Origin: a virus
Direction: 5' to 3' (one strand)
DNA: 29,083 nucleotides
Virus record (IMG/VR): IMGVR_UViG_3300025301_002241
Coordinates: 1-29,083 of that record
Shown one piece after another: positions 8,191 through 16,191 of the stretch. The translations under genes and the position numbers were made by a program. Positions within the stretch are counted from its first letter, which is position 1. Every line of letters starts with the position of its first letter. Under the pieces are notes generated by a model. It was given only the letters and a program-made list of their open reading frames with translations, did no database searches and was not told the origin of the DNA.

Positions 8191-8617
8191 CGCTGCTCAA
8201 TATGTCGCTGAAATGGTGTGCATCAGAAAGCGAGAACGAGATAATACTGGAAGTTTAGAATATAAGTTTTGGAGCAAATCTCATACCGAAGAATATCAAA
8301 CACAGGTAAAAGCCGCATGGAAAATAATTAAGAAATATGGAGAAGGTGCGCTTCTTCATTATCTAAATAGCCCTAATGGAAAAAGAGTATTTTCATTGGG
8401 GTTTTTACATCAGTCGGGAAAATTTGTATTAATCTTAGGTTTTGTTGACAAAGGTGTATCTAAATCTGCTAATGTATTAGAAAAAGAATCCAAACGAGAA
8501 AAAAAGGTGCTTGACGTACCCAAAACACTAGAGTATAAACCAAGATCAGCCCGCAATCAGAAAACGCTTTTTTCACAAATTAGGAATATAGAAGATGGCA
8601 AAAAAAAAGACACCTGA
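8129..8617 (+). CDS. Unknown basic phage protein, 162 aa
   Basis: A 162-residue basic protein. Residues 16-50 (SPCNAAQYVAEMVCIRKRER, then a KFW motif) form a helical segment that looks like the conserved core. A middle region contains YLNSPNGKRVFSLGF and beta-rich ILGFV, followed by a Lys/Glu-rich tail. Start ATG 8129 lies inside the previous gene (62-base overlap); the alternative Met at residue 29 would cut into the likely core, so the longer form is preferred. It overlaps the start of uvsX by 23 bases, suggesting co-translation with the recombination genes. Function unknown. Confidence 0.65.
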   Translation: MTPPKKNTQKYKSISTGSPCNAAQYVAEMVCIRKRERDNTGSLEYKFWSKSHTEEYQTQVKAAWKIIKKYGEGALLHYLNSPNGKRVFSLGFLHQSGKFVLILGFVDKGVSKSANVLEKESKREKKVLDVPKTLEYKPRSARNQKTLFSQIRNIEDGKKKDT

Positions 8618-9677
8618 GTATCTGTCTAAGATTATCAAAGAATATGGTAATATTATAACAAACGGAACTGATGTATTAGCAAATAAAAAAAGCTATAAAG
8701 TTGTATCCATTAGTCCGGCTATAGATATAGCTCTCGGAGGGGGTATAAAAGAGGGTTCATGGTTTATGCTAACAGGAGACCCTAAAAGCGGTAAGACTAC
8801 CACAGCCATGCAGTTGGCAGCCAATTGTCAAAAAGATGGGCGTCCGGTTATTTATTTAGATGTGGAAGGGCGCATTAAGGATATGAACTTTGAGGTGCGA
8901 GATCTCGATCCTAGTAAAATGGAAATTATACACCCTGAAGATAAGCCTATACCCGCTGAAGTCTTCTTAGACGCCGCACACAAGCTCATGAGCCACCCCG
9001 ACTACCATGGCGCACTTCTCATTATTGATTCCATTTCATCCCTACTTCCAGAGAAAGAATTGGTAGGCGATATGACTCCGGGGCGAGCGGGTCTTCCAAA
9101 ACTATTATCTATTTTTACTAAGAAGATGGGGCAAATATTACCTCGACAGAGAGGTATTATAACCTGTATAACCCATTACATAGCTAATACCGCTGGGTTT
9201 GGAACTCCTAAAATGGCAGATGGGGGCAACAAAATTCAATATCAAGCTGATACTAGGATGGAGGTGAGGAGCAATAGTGCCGATAAAATATCTGCTGTTA
9301 CACCATGGTTTAACACTAATAAAGAAAGGATCGGTCAGGCTGTTAACTGGAAAATTGTGTGTTCATCAATGGGTTCTCCCGGTACACAAGCTCAAAGCTG
9401 GATTAGATATGGACATGGTATAGATAAAATACAAGAAGTTCTGATGCTGAGTCAGGATTTAGGAATGGTTATAAAAGCTGGAGCATGGTTAACGTGTGAA
9501 TTTATTCTAAGCCATAAAGAGGCGGCTAAAGAAATAGAACCAACGTTAAACATTGAGGATGATGAGGCTATACTTAAAGCATTTAAGTTTCAAGGACAAG
9601 ATAAGCTTTATGCATTTTTTGCTGAAAATCCTAAACTCGTATCTATATTAGAGCATCAAATTAAGGAGATGTTGTGA
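8595..9677 (+). CDS. uvsX: UvsX/RecA-type recombinase
   Basis: Forms ATP-dependent filaments on single-stranded DNA and drives strand exchange, supporting phage recombination-dependent replication and repair. The 360-aa protein has a short helical N-terminus, Walker A GDPKSGKT (61-68), an LDVEGR segment with Glu91 in the catalytic-glutamate position, Walker B LLIIDSISSL (141-150) and downstream ITCITHY in the sensor region. The loop regions are consistent with RecA-fold proteins. Its length fits UvsX (about 390 aa) and RecA (about 350 aa); the phage context favours the UvsX name. AGGA precedes ATG 8595. The stop overlaps the next ATG as TGATG. Confidence 0.9.
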   Translation: MAKKKTPEYLSKIIKEYGNIITNGTDVLANKKSYKVVSISPAIDIALGGGIKEGSWFMLTGDPKSGKTTTAMQLAANCQKDGRPVIYLDVEGRIKDMNFEVRDLDPSKMEIIHPEDKPIPAEVFLDAAHKLMSHPDYHGALLIIDSISSLLPEKELVGDMTPGRAGLPKLLSIFTKKMGQILPRQRGIITCITHYIANTAGFGTPKMADGGNKIQYQADTRMEVRSNSADKISAVTPWFNTNKERIGQAVNWKIVCSSMGSPGTQAQSWIRYGHGIDKIQEVLMLSQDLGMVIKAGAWLTCEFILSHKEAAKEIEPTLNIEDDEAILKAFKFQGQDKLYAFFAENPKLVSILEHQIKEML

Positions 9678-9874
9678 TGTGTCACCATACCAAAGCGCAC
9701 CTAAAAGATAACTATTATTTTTGTGATGAGTGTAATGATAAGATTGATAGAGACATTTACGAAGCAATCAACCACATACCATCTACACGACTGACTAAAA
9801 GCGAACAAGAAAAAATACGATCTGAATCTCATAAAATAGATATATGGGAAAATGCGCCAATGGTAGAGACTTAA
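9677..9874 (+). CDS. Small Cys/His protein, possible zinc binder
   Basis: A 65-residue protein starting MCHHTKAH with a CDEC pair at residues 16-19, so Cys2, His3 or His4, Cys16 and Cys19 could hold one zinc ion. The rest is charged and helical. ATG 9677 is preferred over the GTG three bases earlier because it follows AAGGAG at 8 bases and overlaps the uvsX stop by one base. No family recognised. Its position among recombination genes suggests a small accessory protein, but that is inference. Confidence 0.6.
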   Translation: MCHHTKAHLKDNYYFCDECNDKIDRDIYEAINHIPSTRLTKSEQEKIRSESHKIDIWENAPMVET

Positions 9875-9875
9875 T

Positions 9876-10283
9876 ATGCAAATACATGGCCTTGATGGCA
9901 AAGAATACTCATGGAACCCTGCGGTTGCACAGGCTCAATCTACGCAACGATCTTCTTTGCATATAAAAGCTAAAGAACTACTTGACAATATTTTTCCACA
10001 TGATACAATTCTGGAAGAGGTTTCCCTAGCGGGCAGCAAAACACAAATTAGACGAACTACTCTGAGGGCAGATTTTTTTATACCAAATCGCAATATAATT
10101 GTAGAGGTACATGGGGAACAGCACTATAAATTTAACACATTCTTTTTTAAGAATAAGCTTAGTTTTTATAAAGCTAAAATGAGGGATGTAGAAAAAAAAG
10201 AGTGGTGTGAATTGAATCAGATTACATTAATAGAATTTAATTATAATGAGGATCTTGATGACTGGCGAAGAAAAATTAAATGA
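9876..10283 (+). CDS. PD-(D/E)XK / Vsr-like endonuclease
   Basis: A 135-residue protein with the core of a restriction-endonuclease-like fold: LRADFFIP (Asp66), then IIVEVHGEQHY with Glu77, Gln82 and His83, followed by a helix holding RDVEKKEWC and a strand ITLIEFNYNED. This order (D, then E-x-x-G-x-Q-H, then D..K and a final L-I-x strand) is typical of small Vsr/DUF559-like nucleases. The classical Lys of E-x-K is replaced by His79, as in relatives carrying EVDG-x-x-H. It probably cleaves or nicks DNA with Mg2+; the substrate is unknown. It lies between recombinase and helicase genes, where T4-like phages carry recombination nucleases. Confidence 0.75.
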   Translation: MQIHGLDGKEYSWNPAVAQAQSTQRSSLHIKAKELLDNIFPHDTILEEVSLAGSKTQIRRTTLRADFFIPNRNIIVEVHGEQHYKFNTFFFKNKLSFYKAKMRDVEKKEWCELNQITLIEFNYNEDLDDWRRKIK

Positions 10284-10719
10284 GTTTTTGGAAGCGATAG
10301 AAACGTGGAAATCATCTAAACAATTACCTCCAGCAGAACCAAACGATCACGTACAAAAGATATTAAGCTTGAAATCAGAGGAAATACAGCAGCTTCGCGC
10401 TGAAGAGTGTGCGTCCCACGCATATGAACTTTATGCATACGCAGAATATTTAGAAGCGGCTAGAACTAAGGAAAAAATAGTATTAGATTGGGCAGAAAAC
10501 AGTATTTGGTATATAATTGCAGATAGAATGTCACAGTATGGTGATAAGTTCACCAAATGGCAAGAGAAATATTATTCTGCTATTAAAGAAAATCCTTTAG
10601 CCTCGGAAATTTTAAAAATTAAGAACCATGCGGAAGCGCGCACAAAAACCCTAGAAGGAACGCCCAACAGAATACAACGCATGGCGGAAATATTAAACAA
10701 TTTATCTAGAAGGAGATAA
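10258..10719 (+). CDS. Helical protein in the position of a recombination mediator
   Basis: A 153-residue (from ATG 10258), nearly all-helical protein rich in Glu, Lys, Ala and aromatic residues. ATG 10258 is chosen over ATG 10246 because GAGG lies about 7 bases before it; both overlap the upstream nuclease gene. Segments such as EECASHAYELYAYAEYLE, WYIIADRMSQYGDKFTKWQEKYY and a C-terminal RIQRMAEILNNLSRRR resemble in general character the recombination mediator UvsY, which loads UvsX onto single-stranded DNA. The resemblance is in size, helicity and genomic place only; no sequence signature proves it. Treat the role as a hypothesis. Confidence 0.6.
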   Translation: MTGEEKLNEFLEAIETWKSSKQLPPAEPNDHVQKILSLKSEEIQQLRAEECASHAYELYAYAEYLEAARTKEKIVLDWAENSIWYIIADRMSQYGDKFTKWQEKYYSAIKENPLASEILKIKNHAEARTKTLEGTPNRIQRMAEILNNLSRRR

Positions 10720-10721
10720 GT

Positions 10722-11138
10722 ATGACCAAGATTGATGAAGCTAAAAAATTACTAAAGAAAGCTATGGAAATAGATGATCCTGAATTAATAGCCATGGCAA
10801 ACAAACTATTGCAAGAATCTTCTCCGTCACCAACCGGACCAAGATTGGTGAATGTAAATGACGACGATTTTCTTGCCCCAATCATGAAGGATGACAAACC
10901 TACCAAGAAGGCGGTTCCAGTAAACGAAATTAAAGGACGTGTTAATCAATTTCATGATGATGGGACTGAAGCATCCGGTATTACTACACCTGATGCTCAA
11001 CCCACAGACCGTCGTCGGAAACCATTTGAAAAAATACAACAAAAATGTCAACAATGCGGAGAAGTGAAAGCTATTAATCCTACGCACAAACGAGAACATT
11101 ACGTATGTGACATGTGCCTTAGAGCAAAGATGAGATAG
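10722..11138 (+). CDS. Protein with C-terminal zinc ribbon
   Basis: A 138-residue protein with three parts: an N-terminal helix pair (1-32, with repeated Lys and Leu), a disordered acidic/proline-rich linker (33-100), and a C-terminal four-cysteine zinc ribbon with CQQC at 109-112 and CDMC at 129-132, ending in a basic tail. A strong AAGGAG precedes ATG 10722. It stands just upstream of the DnaB helicase, so a helicase-loading or single-strand-binding adaptor is possible, but nothing in the sequence proves this. Confidence 0.65.
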   Translation: MTKIDEAKKLLKKAMEIDDPELIAMANKLLQESSPSPTGPRLVNVNDDDFLAPIMKDDKPTKKAVPVNEIKGRVNQFHDDGTEASGITTPDAQPTDRRRKPFEKIQQKCQQCGEVKAINPTHKREHYVCDMCLRAKMR

Positions 11139-11143
11139 GATAT

Positions 11144-12601
11144 ATGAAACGGAAAGTATTGGAAGATTTAGCCGCTGAACGCGCTGTGTTGGCAGGTTTA
11201 TGTCAATATGGTTTAGACTGTTATCTAGAAATAGACTTCGTAGATGCTGATCATTTTAGCAATGAAATGAATCAAATTATATTTCATTGTATACATAAGT
11301 CTATTTCTGAAAATGCTAAAGTAGAATTAGCTTCCATCTTATCAGCAGCCAATAATCTTGGCGTCTACGAAGCAATTCACAATAAAGATGAAATAGCATT
11401 TATTAGATCACTATTCAACTTTCCTATACATCAGGAAAATGTCCAATCGCATGCCGCCAAAATAGCTAAAATTAAATTGGCTAGAGATCTTAAGCAAACA
11501 CTTAAAGCTTGCGAAAAAGAACTCAACTCTATCACGGGTGACGAAGATCTTATTGATCTTATTTCACGAGTTGAAGAACCCATCCTTGATGCCACAGCAG
11601 ATGTATACCAAGCTTCTAATAAGCACACAGAAGTGCTGGGCGAAGATATTGATGAGTATCTCACATATCTTTCTGAAAACGTATCAGACACAGTTGGAAT
11701 ACCAACGGGATTTGATAGATATGATTTAGCTATCGGGGGCGGCCTCCGGCGTAAATGTGTGGATCTCATCGCCGCCCGTCCTAAGATTGGTAAATCTATG
11801 TTTGGAGATGCTGTGGCGCTTAATGTGGCCACCAAACTTAATATACCCGTCTTGATGTTAGACACAGAAATGTCTAAAGAAGACCATCTCAACAGAATGT
11901 TAGCAAATTTCAGTGGTGTCGAGATAAATAAAGTTGCCACTGGTAAATTTAATGAGAATGAAATAGAAAAAGAAAAGGTACATGATGCAGCAGAAAAATT
12001 AAAAAGCATTCCATATCACTATCTAAGTATTGCTGGTCAACCTTTTGAGCATATTCTGGGCATTATGCGTAAGTGGATTTATCAGCACGTAGGGTTTGAC
12101 GGTGAAGGTAGAACTAAGGATTGTTTAATAGTTTATGACTATCTTAAATTAATGGGGTCCGAAAGTATTACCAATGTAATGCAAGAATATCAAGTATTAG
12201 GATTTCAAATTACTAAGCTACATAATTTCTGCGTCAAGTATGACGTACCATGCTTGAGCTTTGTGCAGCTTAATAGAGATGGTATCACTAGGGAGTCTAC
12301 TGATGTTGTTTCTGGATCAGATAGATTGATCTGGTTATGTACAAGTTTCTCTATATTTAAGATGAAGTCAGATGAAGAAATAGCCGAGGATTCTATTGAA
12401 CATGGTAATAGAAAATTAGTTCCCGTAGTAGCGCGACATGGATGCGGCTTAGATGATGGAGATTATATTAGTGTAAAAATGTTTGGAAATATTGGTAAAA
12501 TTGAAGAAGATGAAACCCGTAACGAAATACACCGAAATGCAAGATCAAGATCAGAAGGATTTGAAATACAAGAAGAGCTTGACGAAGACACAGATAGTTA
12601 G
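11144..12601 (+). CDS. dnaB: DnaB-type replicative helicase (SF4)
   Basis: Hexameric 5'-3' helicase that unwinds the fork and works with the primase encoded next. At 485 aa it has an N-terminal helical domain (about 1-150, starting LAAERAVLAGL as in DnaB), a linker, and a RecA-like motor with Walker A ARPKIGKS (211-218), MLDTEMS (the Walker-A-proximal glutamate motif), IVYDYLKL as Walker B, and a SFVQLNRDG motif. No intein is visible at the P-loop, a common intein site in this family. The C-terminal 40 residues are charged and disordered. The gene after it begins just past its stop. Confidence 0.92.
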   Translation: MKRKVLEDLAAERAVLAGLCQYGLDCYLEIDFVDADHFSNEMNQIIFHCIHKSISENAKVELASILSAANNLGVYEAIHNKDEIAFIRSLFNFPIHQENVQSHAAKIAKIKLARDLKQTLKACEKELNSITGDEDLIDLISRVEEPILDATADVYQASNKHTEVLGEDIDEYLTYLSENVSDTVGIPTGFDRYDLAIGGGLRRKCVDLIAARPKIGKSMFGDAVALNVATKLNIPVLMLDTEMSKEDHLNRMLANFSGVEINKVATGKFNENEIEKEKVHDAAEKLKSIPYHYLSIAGQPFEHILGIMRKWIYQHVGFDGEGRTKDCLIVYDYLKLMGSESITNVMQEYQVLGFQITKLHNFCVKYDVPCLSFVQLNRDGITRESTDVVSGSDRLIWLCTSFSIFKMKSDEEIAEDSIEHGNRKLVPVVARHGCGLDDGDYISVKMFGNIGKIEEDETRNEIHRNARSRSEGFEIQEELDEDTDS

Positions 12602-12602
12602 T

Positions 12603-13613
12603 ATGTGTAATCGCCTATTTGAAAGGCTCCCCTCGTTATTAAAATTTCTTCAAGTAGAATATATGGAATTTCCTAACAGATATTCTTTTCCATGTCCGGT
12701 ACATGGTGGTGATAATCCTGAGGGATGTAGTATCTTCACAGATGGAGATTCTTCTAAAGGTAACTGGAGCTGTTGGACACAGCACTGTGAAGAGGATTTT
12801 ACAAGTAATCTATTTGGTTTCGTAAGAGGGGTAATGGCTTATCGTGGGGGACAAAAGGTATCTTTAAATCAAACGGCTGATTTTTGTTTAAAGTTTTTAG
12901 ATGTTGATATAGATAACTTAGAGGTTGCTGAACAACCCCAAAATAAAGATGTACAGTTATTGGAAATATTTGATCGTCATTTAGAGAGACGGGCCAATAA
13001 CATCAACCGAGAAGACATAAGATCCAAAATAGATATTCCGGCCCCCTACTATATTAATAGGGGGTTTTGTACAGATATTCTAAATTTATTTGATATTGGG
13101 GTATGTTTGGAAAAAAATCGACCAATGTCAGGAAGAATTGTTGTGCCAATCTATGATGAAAGCTATAATTACGTAGGATGCATGGGGCGTGCAATTCATA
13201 CCGACATGCAACCAAAATGGCTACATAGCAAAGGTTTTAAAAAGGCTTTCTTGTATGGGCTAAATATAGCCAAAGATTATATACAAAAGAGCCAAACGGT
13301 TATTTTAGTGGAAGGGCAAGGAGACGTATGGCGCATGCATGAAGCGGGATATCAAAATTGTGTTGGAATTTTTGGCTCTAGTATCAATGATGACCAATTA
13401 CTATTACTAGAACAAAGTGGAGCCCTCAATCTAGTTATATTAACAGATTTTGATGAAGCGGGTAAAAAGGCATCCAAACAAATTATCAAAAAATGCGGCA
13501 GAAGATTTAACTATTATCGTCCCACCTTATCCACTAAAGATGTTGGTGATATGGATATTGATACTATTCATCAAGAATTAAAGCCACAATTACAAGAGGT
13601 GAATTTAATATGA
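12603..13613 (+). CDS. dnaG: DNA primase (CHC2 zinc finger and TOPRIM)
   Basis: Synthesises RNA primers for lagging-strand replication. From ATG 12603 the product is 336 aa: a zinc-binding domain with Cys31-x2-His34, Cys57 and Cys62 in a PCPVHGGDNPEG...WSCWTQHCEE setting, a middle basic region, then a TOPRIM fold with LVEGQGD (Glu237) and ILTDFDEAG (Asp282, Asp284), the expected metal ligands. It is shorter than bacterial DnaG and lacks a C-terminal helicase-binding domain, as in many phage primases. The frame stays open upstream to a TTG at 12483 with ATGs at 12510 and 12537, which would overlap the helicase by up to 119 bases; 12603, one base past the helicase stop, is preferred, but no start has a good Shine-Dalgarno. 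Confidence 0.88.
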   Translation: MCNRLFERLPSLLKFLQVEYMEFPNRYSFPCPVHGGDNPEGCSIFTDGDSSKGNWSCWTQHCEEDFTSNLFGFVRGVMAYRGGQKVSLNQTADFCLKFLDVDIDNLEVAEQPQNKDVQLLEIFDRHLERRANNINREDIRSKIDIPAPYYINRGFCTDILNLFDIGVCLEKNRPMSGRIVVPIYDESYNYVGCMGRAIHTDMQPKWLHSKGFKKAFLYGLNIAKDYIQKSQTVILVEGQGDVWRMHEAGYQNCVGIFGSSINDDQLLLLEQSGALNLVILTDFDEAGKKASKQIIKKCGRRFNYYRPTLSTKDVGDMDIDTIHQELKPQLQEVNLI

Positions 13614-14509
13614 CAACCAGAATCTTAGCACTAGCGGGTCACAAACAATCAGGTAAAAGTACTACCTGTAATTTTTTACACGGATACCAATTACGAGCAC
13701 ATCATGTTATCGACGGTTTTGCTATTACTCAAGACGGAAACCTTGTGATTGATACAGCATTAATTGACTCAGAAGGTAAAGAAGAAAAAAGCCAAGCAAT
13801 TCTTGACACTTCTAGAAATGACATGGAGTTTGCAGAATGGGCCGCCTATAGCATGTGGCCTTATATCAAACGTTACTCTTTTGCAGGAACCCTTAAAGAA
13901 ATCGTGACTGGTATATTTGAAATTAAACCAGAACAAGTATATGGAAGTGATATAGAAAAAAATAGTAAAACTTGGTTTTCGTGGGATGATATGCCCGGCG
14001 TAATTACTAATTACAATCTTGCAAAAAAACCGGAAATCAAAAAACTAATCAATGATGGTACCTTAAAATACCATAAACCGGGAAAGATGTCAGCTAGAGA
14101 ATTTTTGCAATTTTTCGGAACTGATGTTTGTAGAAAAATATATGAAGATGTGTGGCAAGCTAGGCTTATGGCCGACATAGCTAGAGAAGGATCTCTTTTA
14201 GCGGTTGTGGATGATTGTAGATTTCCCAATGAAGTTCAAGCTATTCAGGATGCGGGAGGGCACGTTATTCAGCTGACACGAAGTAACCACAAAGATGTTC
14301 ACGCAAGCGAGTGCGCGCTAGATACATATGAAGAATTTGATGCTATAATCGATAACCAAAATATGACCATACACGACACCAACGTTGAAATTATCAGAAT
14401 TCTGGATGAATGGGGATGGTTAGGCAAAGAGTTGCCAGAAACGCTACCCGCTCAAGAAACTGAACCAACATTAGTTGGTGGTATACATAAATTTAAAGAG
14501 GACTCATGA
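13610..14509 (+). CDS. Deoxynucleoside monophosphate kinase, T4 gp1-like
   Basis: Phosphorylates dNMPs to dNDPs for phage DNA synthesis. The 299-aa protein has a P-loop AGHKQSGKST (9-18), the FAGTLKEIV and QVYGSDIEKN segments, MSAREFLQFFGTDVCRK and VVDDCRFPNEV, all landmarks of phage dNMP kinases of the T4 gene 1 type. In T4 this enzyme also accepts the modified nucleotide hydroxymethyl-dCMP. It is longer than T4 gp1 (about 240 aa), with an insertion near 35-70 and a C-terminal 30-residue tail. Start ATGA overlaps the primase stop; stop ATGA overlaps the next gene. Whether it accepts modified nucleotides here cannot be seen. Confidence 0.85.
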   Translation: MTTRILALAGHKQSGKSTTCNFLHGYQLRAHHVIDGFAITQDGNLVIDTALIDSEGKEEKSQAILDTSRNDMEFAEWAAYSMWPYIKRYSFAGTLKEIVTGIFEIKPEQVYGSDIEKNSKTWFSWDDMPGVITNYNLAKKPEIKKLINDGTLKYHKPGKMSAREFLQFFGTDVCRKIYEDVWQARLMADIAREGSLLAVVDDCRFPNEVQAIQDAGGHVIQLTRSNHKDVHASECALDTYEEFDAIIDNQNMTIHDTNVEIIRILDEWGWLGKELPETLPAQETEPTLVGGIHKFKEDS

Positions 14510-15525
14510 TAGTAACATACATTAGAAGTTCATCATATAATAATTATGATTATTGCCAGATGCAATATTTTATAACATATGTTTTGGGCCATAGATCTAT
14601 TTCTGGTAAAAAGGCTCAACTTGGTACCATTGTTCATAAGGTAATGGAATGTTTGGCGTCTTGTAAAAAACGCCTTCAAGATAAAGAACAAAAGTCTATG
14701 TCTATAACCGATGATGCTATAGGAAAGGTTAACTTTACGGCGAAAAGCTTATACACCAAAGCGTTTGTGTGTCGATTACTCAAGCGAAGTTATGAGTATT
14801 ATTCAGAAAATTGTACTCATAATTATACCAATGCTGATTTTAAGTTTTGTCAAAAATCAGTAGAGGATGCGTTGTTATACAATGACGGACAATTTGACCC
14901 CAGACTACGAACAATAGTGGCGCCAGAACCACAGTTTGATATACCAATTGAAAAAGATTGGGCTAAGTTTAAATATAAGATGCCTAATGGGGAAATCATA
15001 AAGGGCCAATTAGCTATTAAAGGTACAATCGACCTAGTGACAGAAGTGTCCGATGGTGTCATCGAGGTTATAGATTGGAAAACCGGTCGACGATTGAACT
15101 GGGCAACAGGAGAGGAAAAAACTTACGAAAAACTTATTGAAGATCCGCAGCTATTGTTGTATAATTACGCCATATCAAAACTGTTCCCTGAATACGAACA
15201 GGCCATTATGTCGATATTTTATATTAGGGATGGTGGCCCATTTAGCATGTGCTTTGATAAAAGTGATCAGGAAAAGTTTCTAGGGATGCTAGAAAAAAGA
15301 TTCAAACAAATAAAACGAAACAATTTCCCACGCCCCATTTCACAAAATAGATCCAGTTTTAAATGTACCAAGTTGTGTCATTTCTATAAAAATAAGTGGC
15401 CCGGCACCAATCAATCAATATGTCACTATGTGGACGATCATTTGCATGCATTGGGTGAAAATGAAACAATAGAAAAATGTACTGCCGAAGGGCACGAAAT
15501 TGGTTTTTATGAGGCGCCGGGATAA
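14506..15525 (+). CDS. Cas4/RecB-family PD-(D/E)XK nuclease with four cysteines
   Basis: A 339-residue nuclease of the RecB/Cas4 group. Visible motifs: GTIVHKVME with His44, KGTIDLV with Asp176, EVIDWKTG with Asp190 and Lys192, and QLLLYNYA (Gln215, Tyr219), the full core of the group. Four cysteines, Cys17 near the N-terminus and Cys286, Cys290 and Cys305 near the C-terminus, are placed like the ligands of the iron-sulfur clasp in Cas4 and AddB. It probably resects DNA ends in recombination or replication. No CRISPR array, cas1 or cas2 lies nearby, so CRISPR adaptation is not implied. It ends in a TAAA repeat. Confidence 0.85.
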   Translation: MIVTYIRSSSYNNYDYCQMQYFITYVLGHRSISGKKAQLGTIVHKVMECLASCKKRLQDKEQKSMSITDDAIGKVNFTAKSLYTKAFVCRLLKRSYEYYSENCTHNYTNADFKFCQKSVEDALLYNDGQFDPRLRTIVAPEPQFDIPIEKDWAKFKYKMPNGEIIKGQLAIKGTIDLVTEVSDGVIEVIDWKTGRRLNWATGEEKTYEKLIEDPQLLLYNYAISKLFPEYEQAIMSIFYIRDGGPFSMCFDKSDQEKFLGMLEKRFKQIKRNNFPRPISQNRSSFKCTKLCHFYKNKWPGTNQSICHYVDDHLHALGENETIEKCTAEGHEIGFYEAPG

Positions 15526-15538
15526 ATAAATAAATAAA
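15523..15538 (+). repeat. TAAA tetranucleotide repeat, four copies
   Basis: Four perfect tandem TAAA units that include the stop codon of the upstream nuclease gene and run into the AAGGA leader of the next gene. Because the period is four, TAA falls in all three forward frames (15523, 15527, 15531), so any readthrough or frameshifted ribosome is stopped before the next start at 15548. It could also act as an AT-rich promoter element; neither role is proven. Confidence 0.8.
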
Positions 15539-15547
15539 GGAATCGAT

Positions 15548-16180
15548 ATGAACCTCTTAAGATTAGATGAATTCAATCATGCAATAGTTCGCGAATTGGC
15601 CCCTTCGTTTCATAATCTTCCTAGTACCGAACACAAGGATGGTAAATATAGATTACGACGATATTCTGTGATAGAGCTTATGTTAGAACCTAAAGCCATT
15701 AAAACCCTTCCCATCAACAGCTTTATGCAAACAGATAAATATAATGATTTTCAAGGTAATGTGGAAAGAAAATTTGAAAATATTGAAGAAGATGTTTTAT
15801 ATGGGGATAGCATGAAAGAGCTTGTATATTCTTTTAGGATGATGGCCAGTCTCCCCACCAACACGCAAGTAGATATACATCAAATGAGAGTCATTACTAC
15901 TTCAGAATCCACCGAGATTTCTCCAGAAGGGGTACATAGGGATGGCTACGATGTTATATCAATGATAGGAATTACTAGACATAATATATTGGGTGGCAAC
16001 TTATTGGTTTATGATAATCAAGATAGTGATCATTTTGTATCATTACCTTTGGACGGAGGCCGAATGGTAACAATAAATGATAAAAAATTATGGCATAATG
16101 GTAGTTCTATTGTTCCCTTAGATAAGAACAATAAGGGATACATGGATGTTTTTGTTTTTACAGCTAATTATAATCTTTGA
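15548..16180 (+). CDS. 2-oxoglutarate/Fe(II) dioxygenase resembling amino acid hydroxylases
   Basis: Uses 2-oxoglutarate, Fe(II) and O2 to hydroxylate a substrate. The 210-aa protein carries SPEGVHRDGYD (His130-x-Asp132) followed by RHNILGGNLLVYD and a distal WHNGS (His183), giving a complete His-x-Asp...His iron site. The PEG-x-HRDG plus GG-x-L-x-x-YD arrangement matches the 2OG-Fe dioxygenase family that includes the L-isoleucine 4-hydroxylase of Bacillus thuringiensis, whose known members hydroxylate free aliphatic amino acids. Substrate here is unknown; a protein, sugar or nucleobase target is possible. AAGGA lies shortly before ATG 15548. It is the second enzyme in the window from an amino-acid-acting family, with the ornithine cyclodeaminase relative. 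Confidence 0.85.
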   Translation: MNLLRLDEFNHAIVRELAPSFHNLPSTEHKDGKYRLRRYSVIELMLEPKAIKTLPINSFMQTDKYNDFQGNVERKFENIEEDVLYGDSMKELVYSFRMMASLPTNTQVDIHQMRVITTSESTEISPEGVHRDGYDVISMIGITRHNILGGNLLVYDNQDSDHFVSLPLDGGRMVTINDKKLWHNGSSIVPLDKNNKGYMDVFVFTANYNL

Positions 16181-16191
16181 AAGGAATGTAA

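Noticed and set aside
11431-12009. 192-codon open frame on the minus strand inside the helicase gene
   Set aside because: It lies wholly within the well-supported helicase gene, has no upstream ribosome-binding site, and its Ser/Leu-rich translation looks like a shadow of the coding strand.
12483-12602. Longer primase starting at TTG 12483
   Set aside because: It would overlap the helicase gene by 119 bases with a rare start codon; the added residues are polar with no recognisable domain, and the zinc domain is complete from 12603.
14506-15525. CRISPR adaptation module suggested by the Cas4-like protein
   Set aside because: No cas1, cas2 or repeat-spacer array was seen anywhere in the window; the gene lies in a phage replication operon where Cas4-like nucleases are common.
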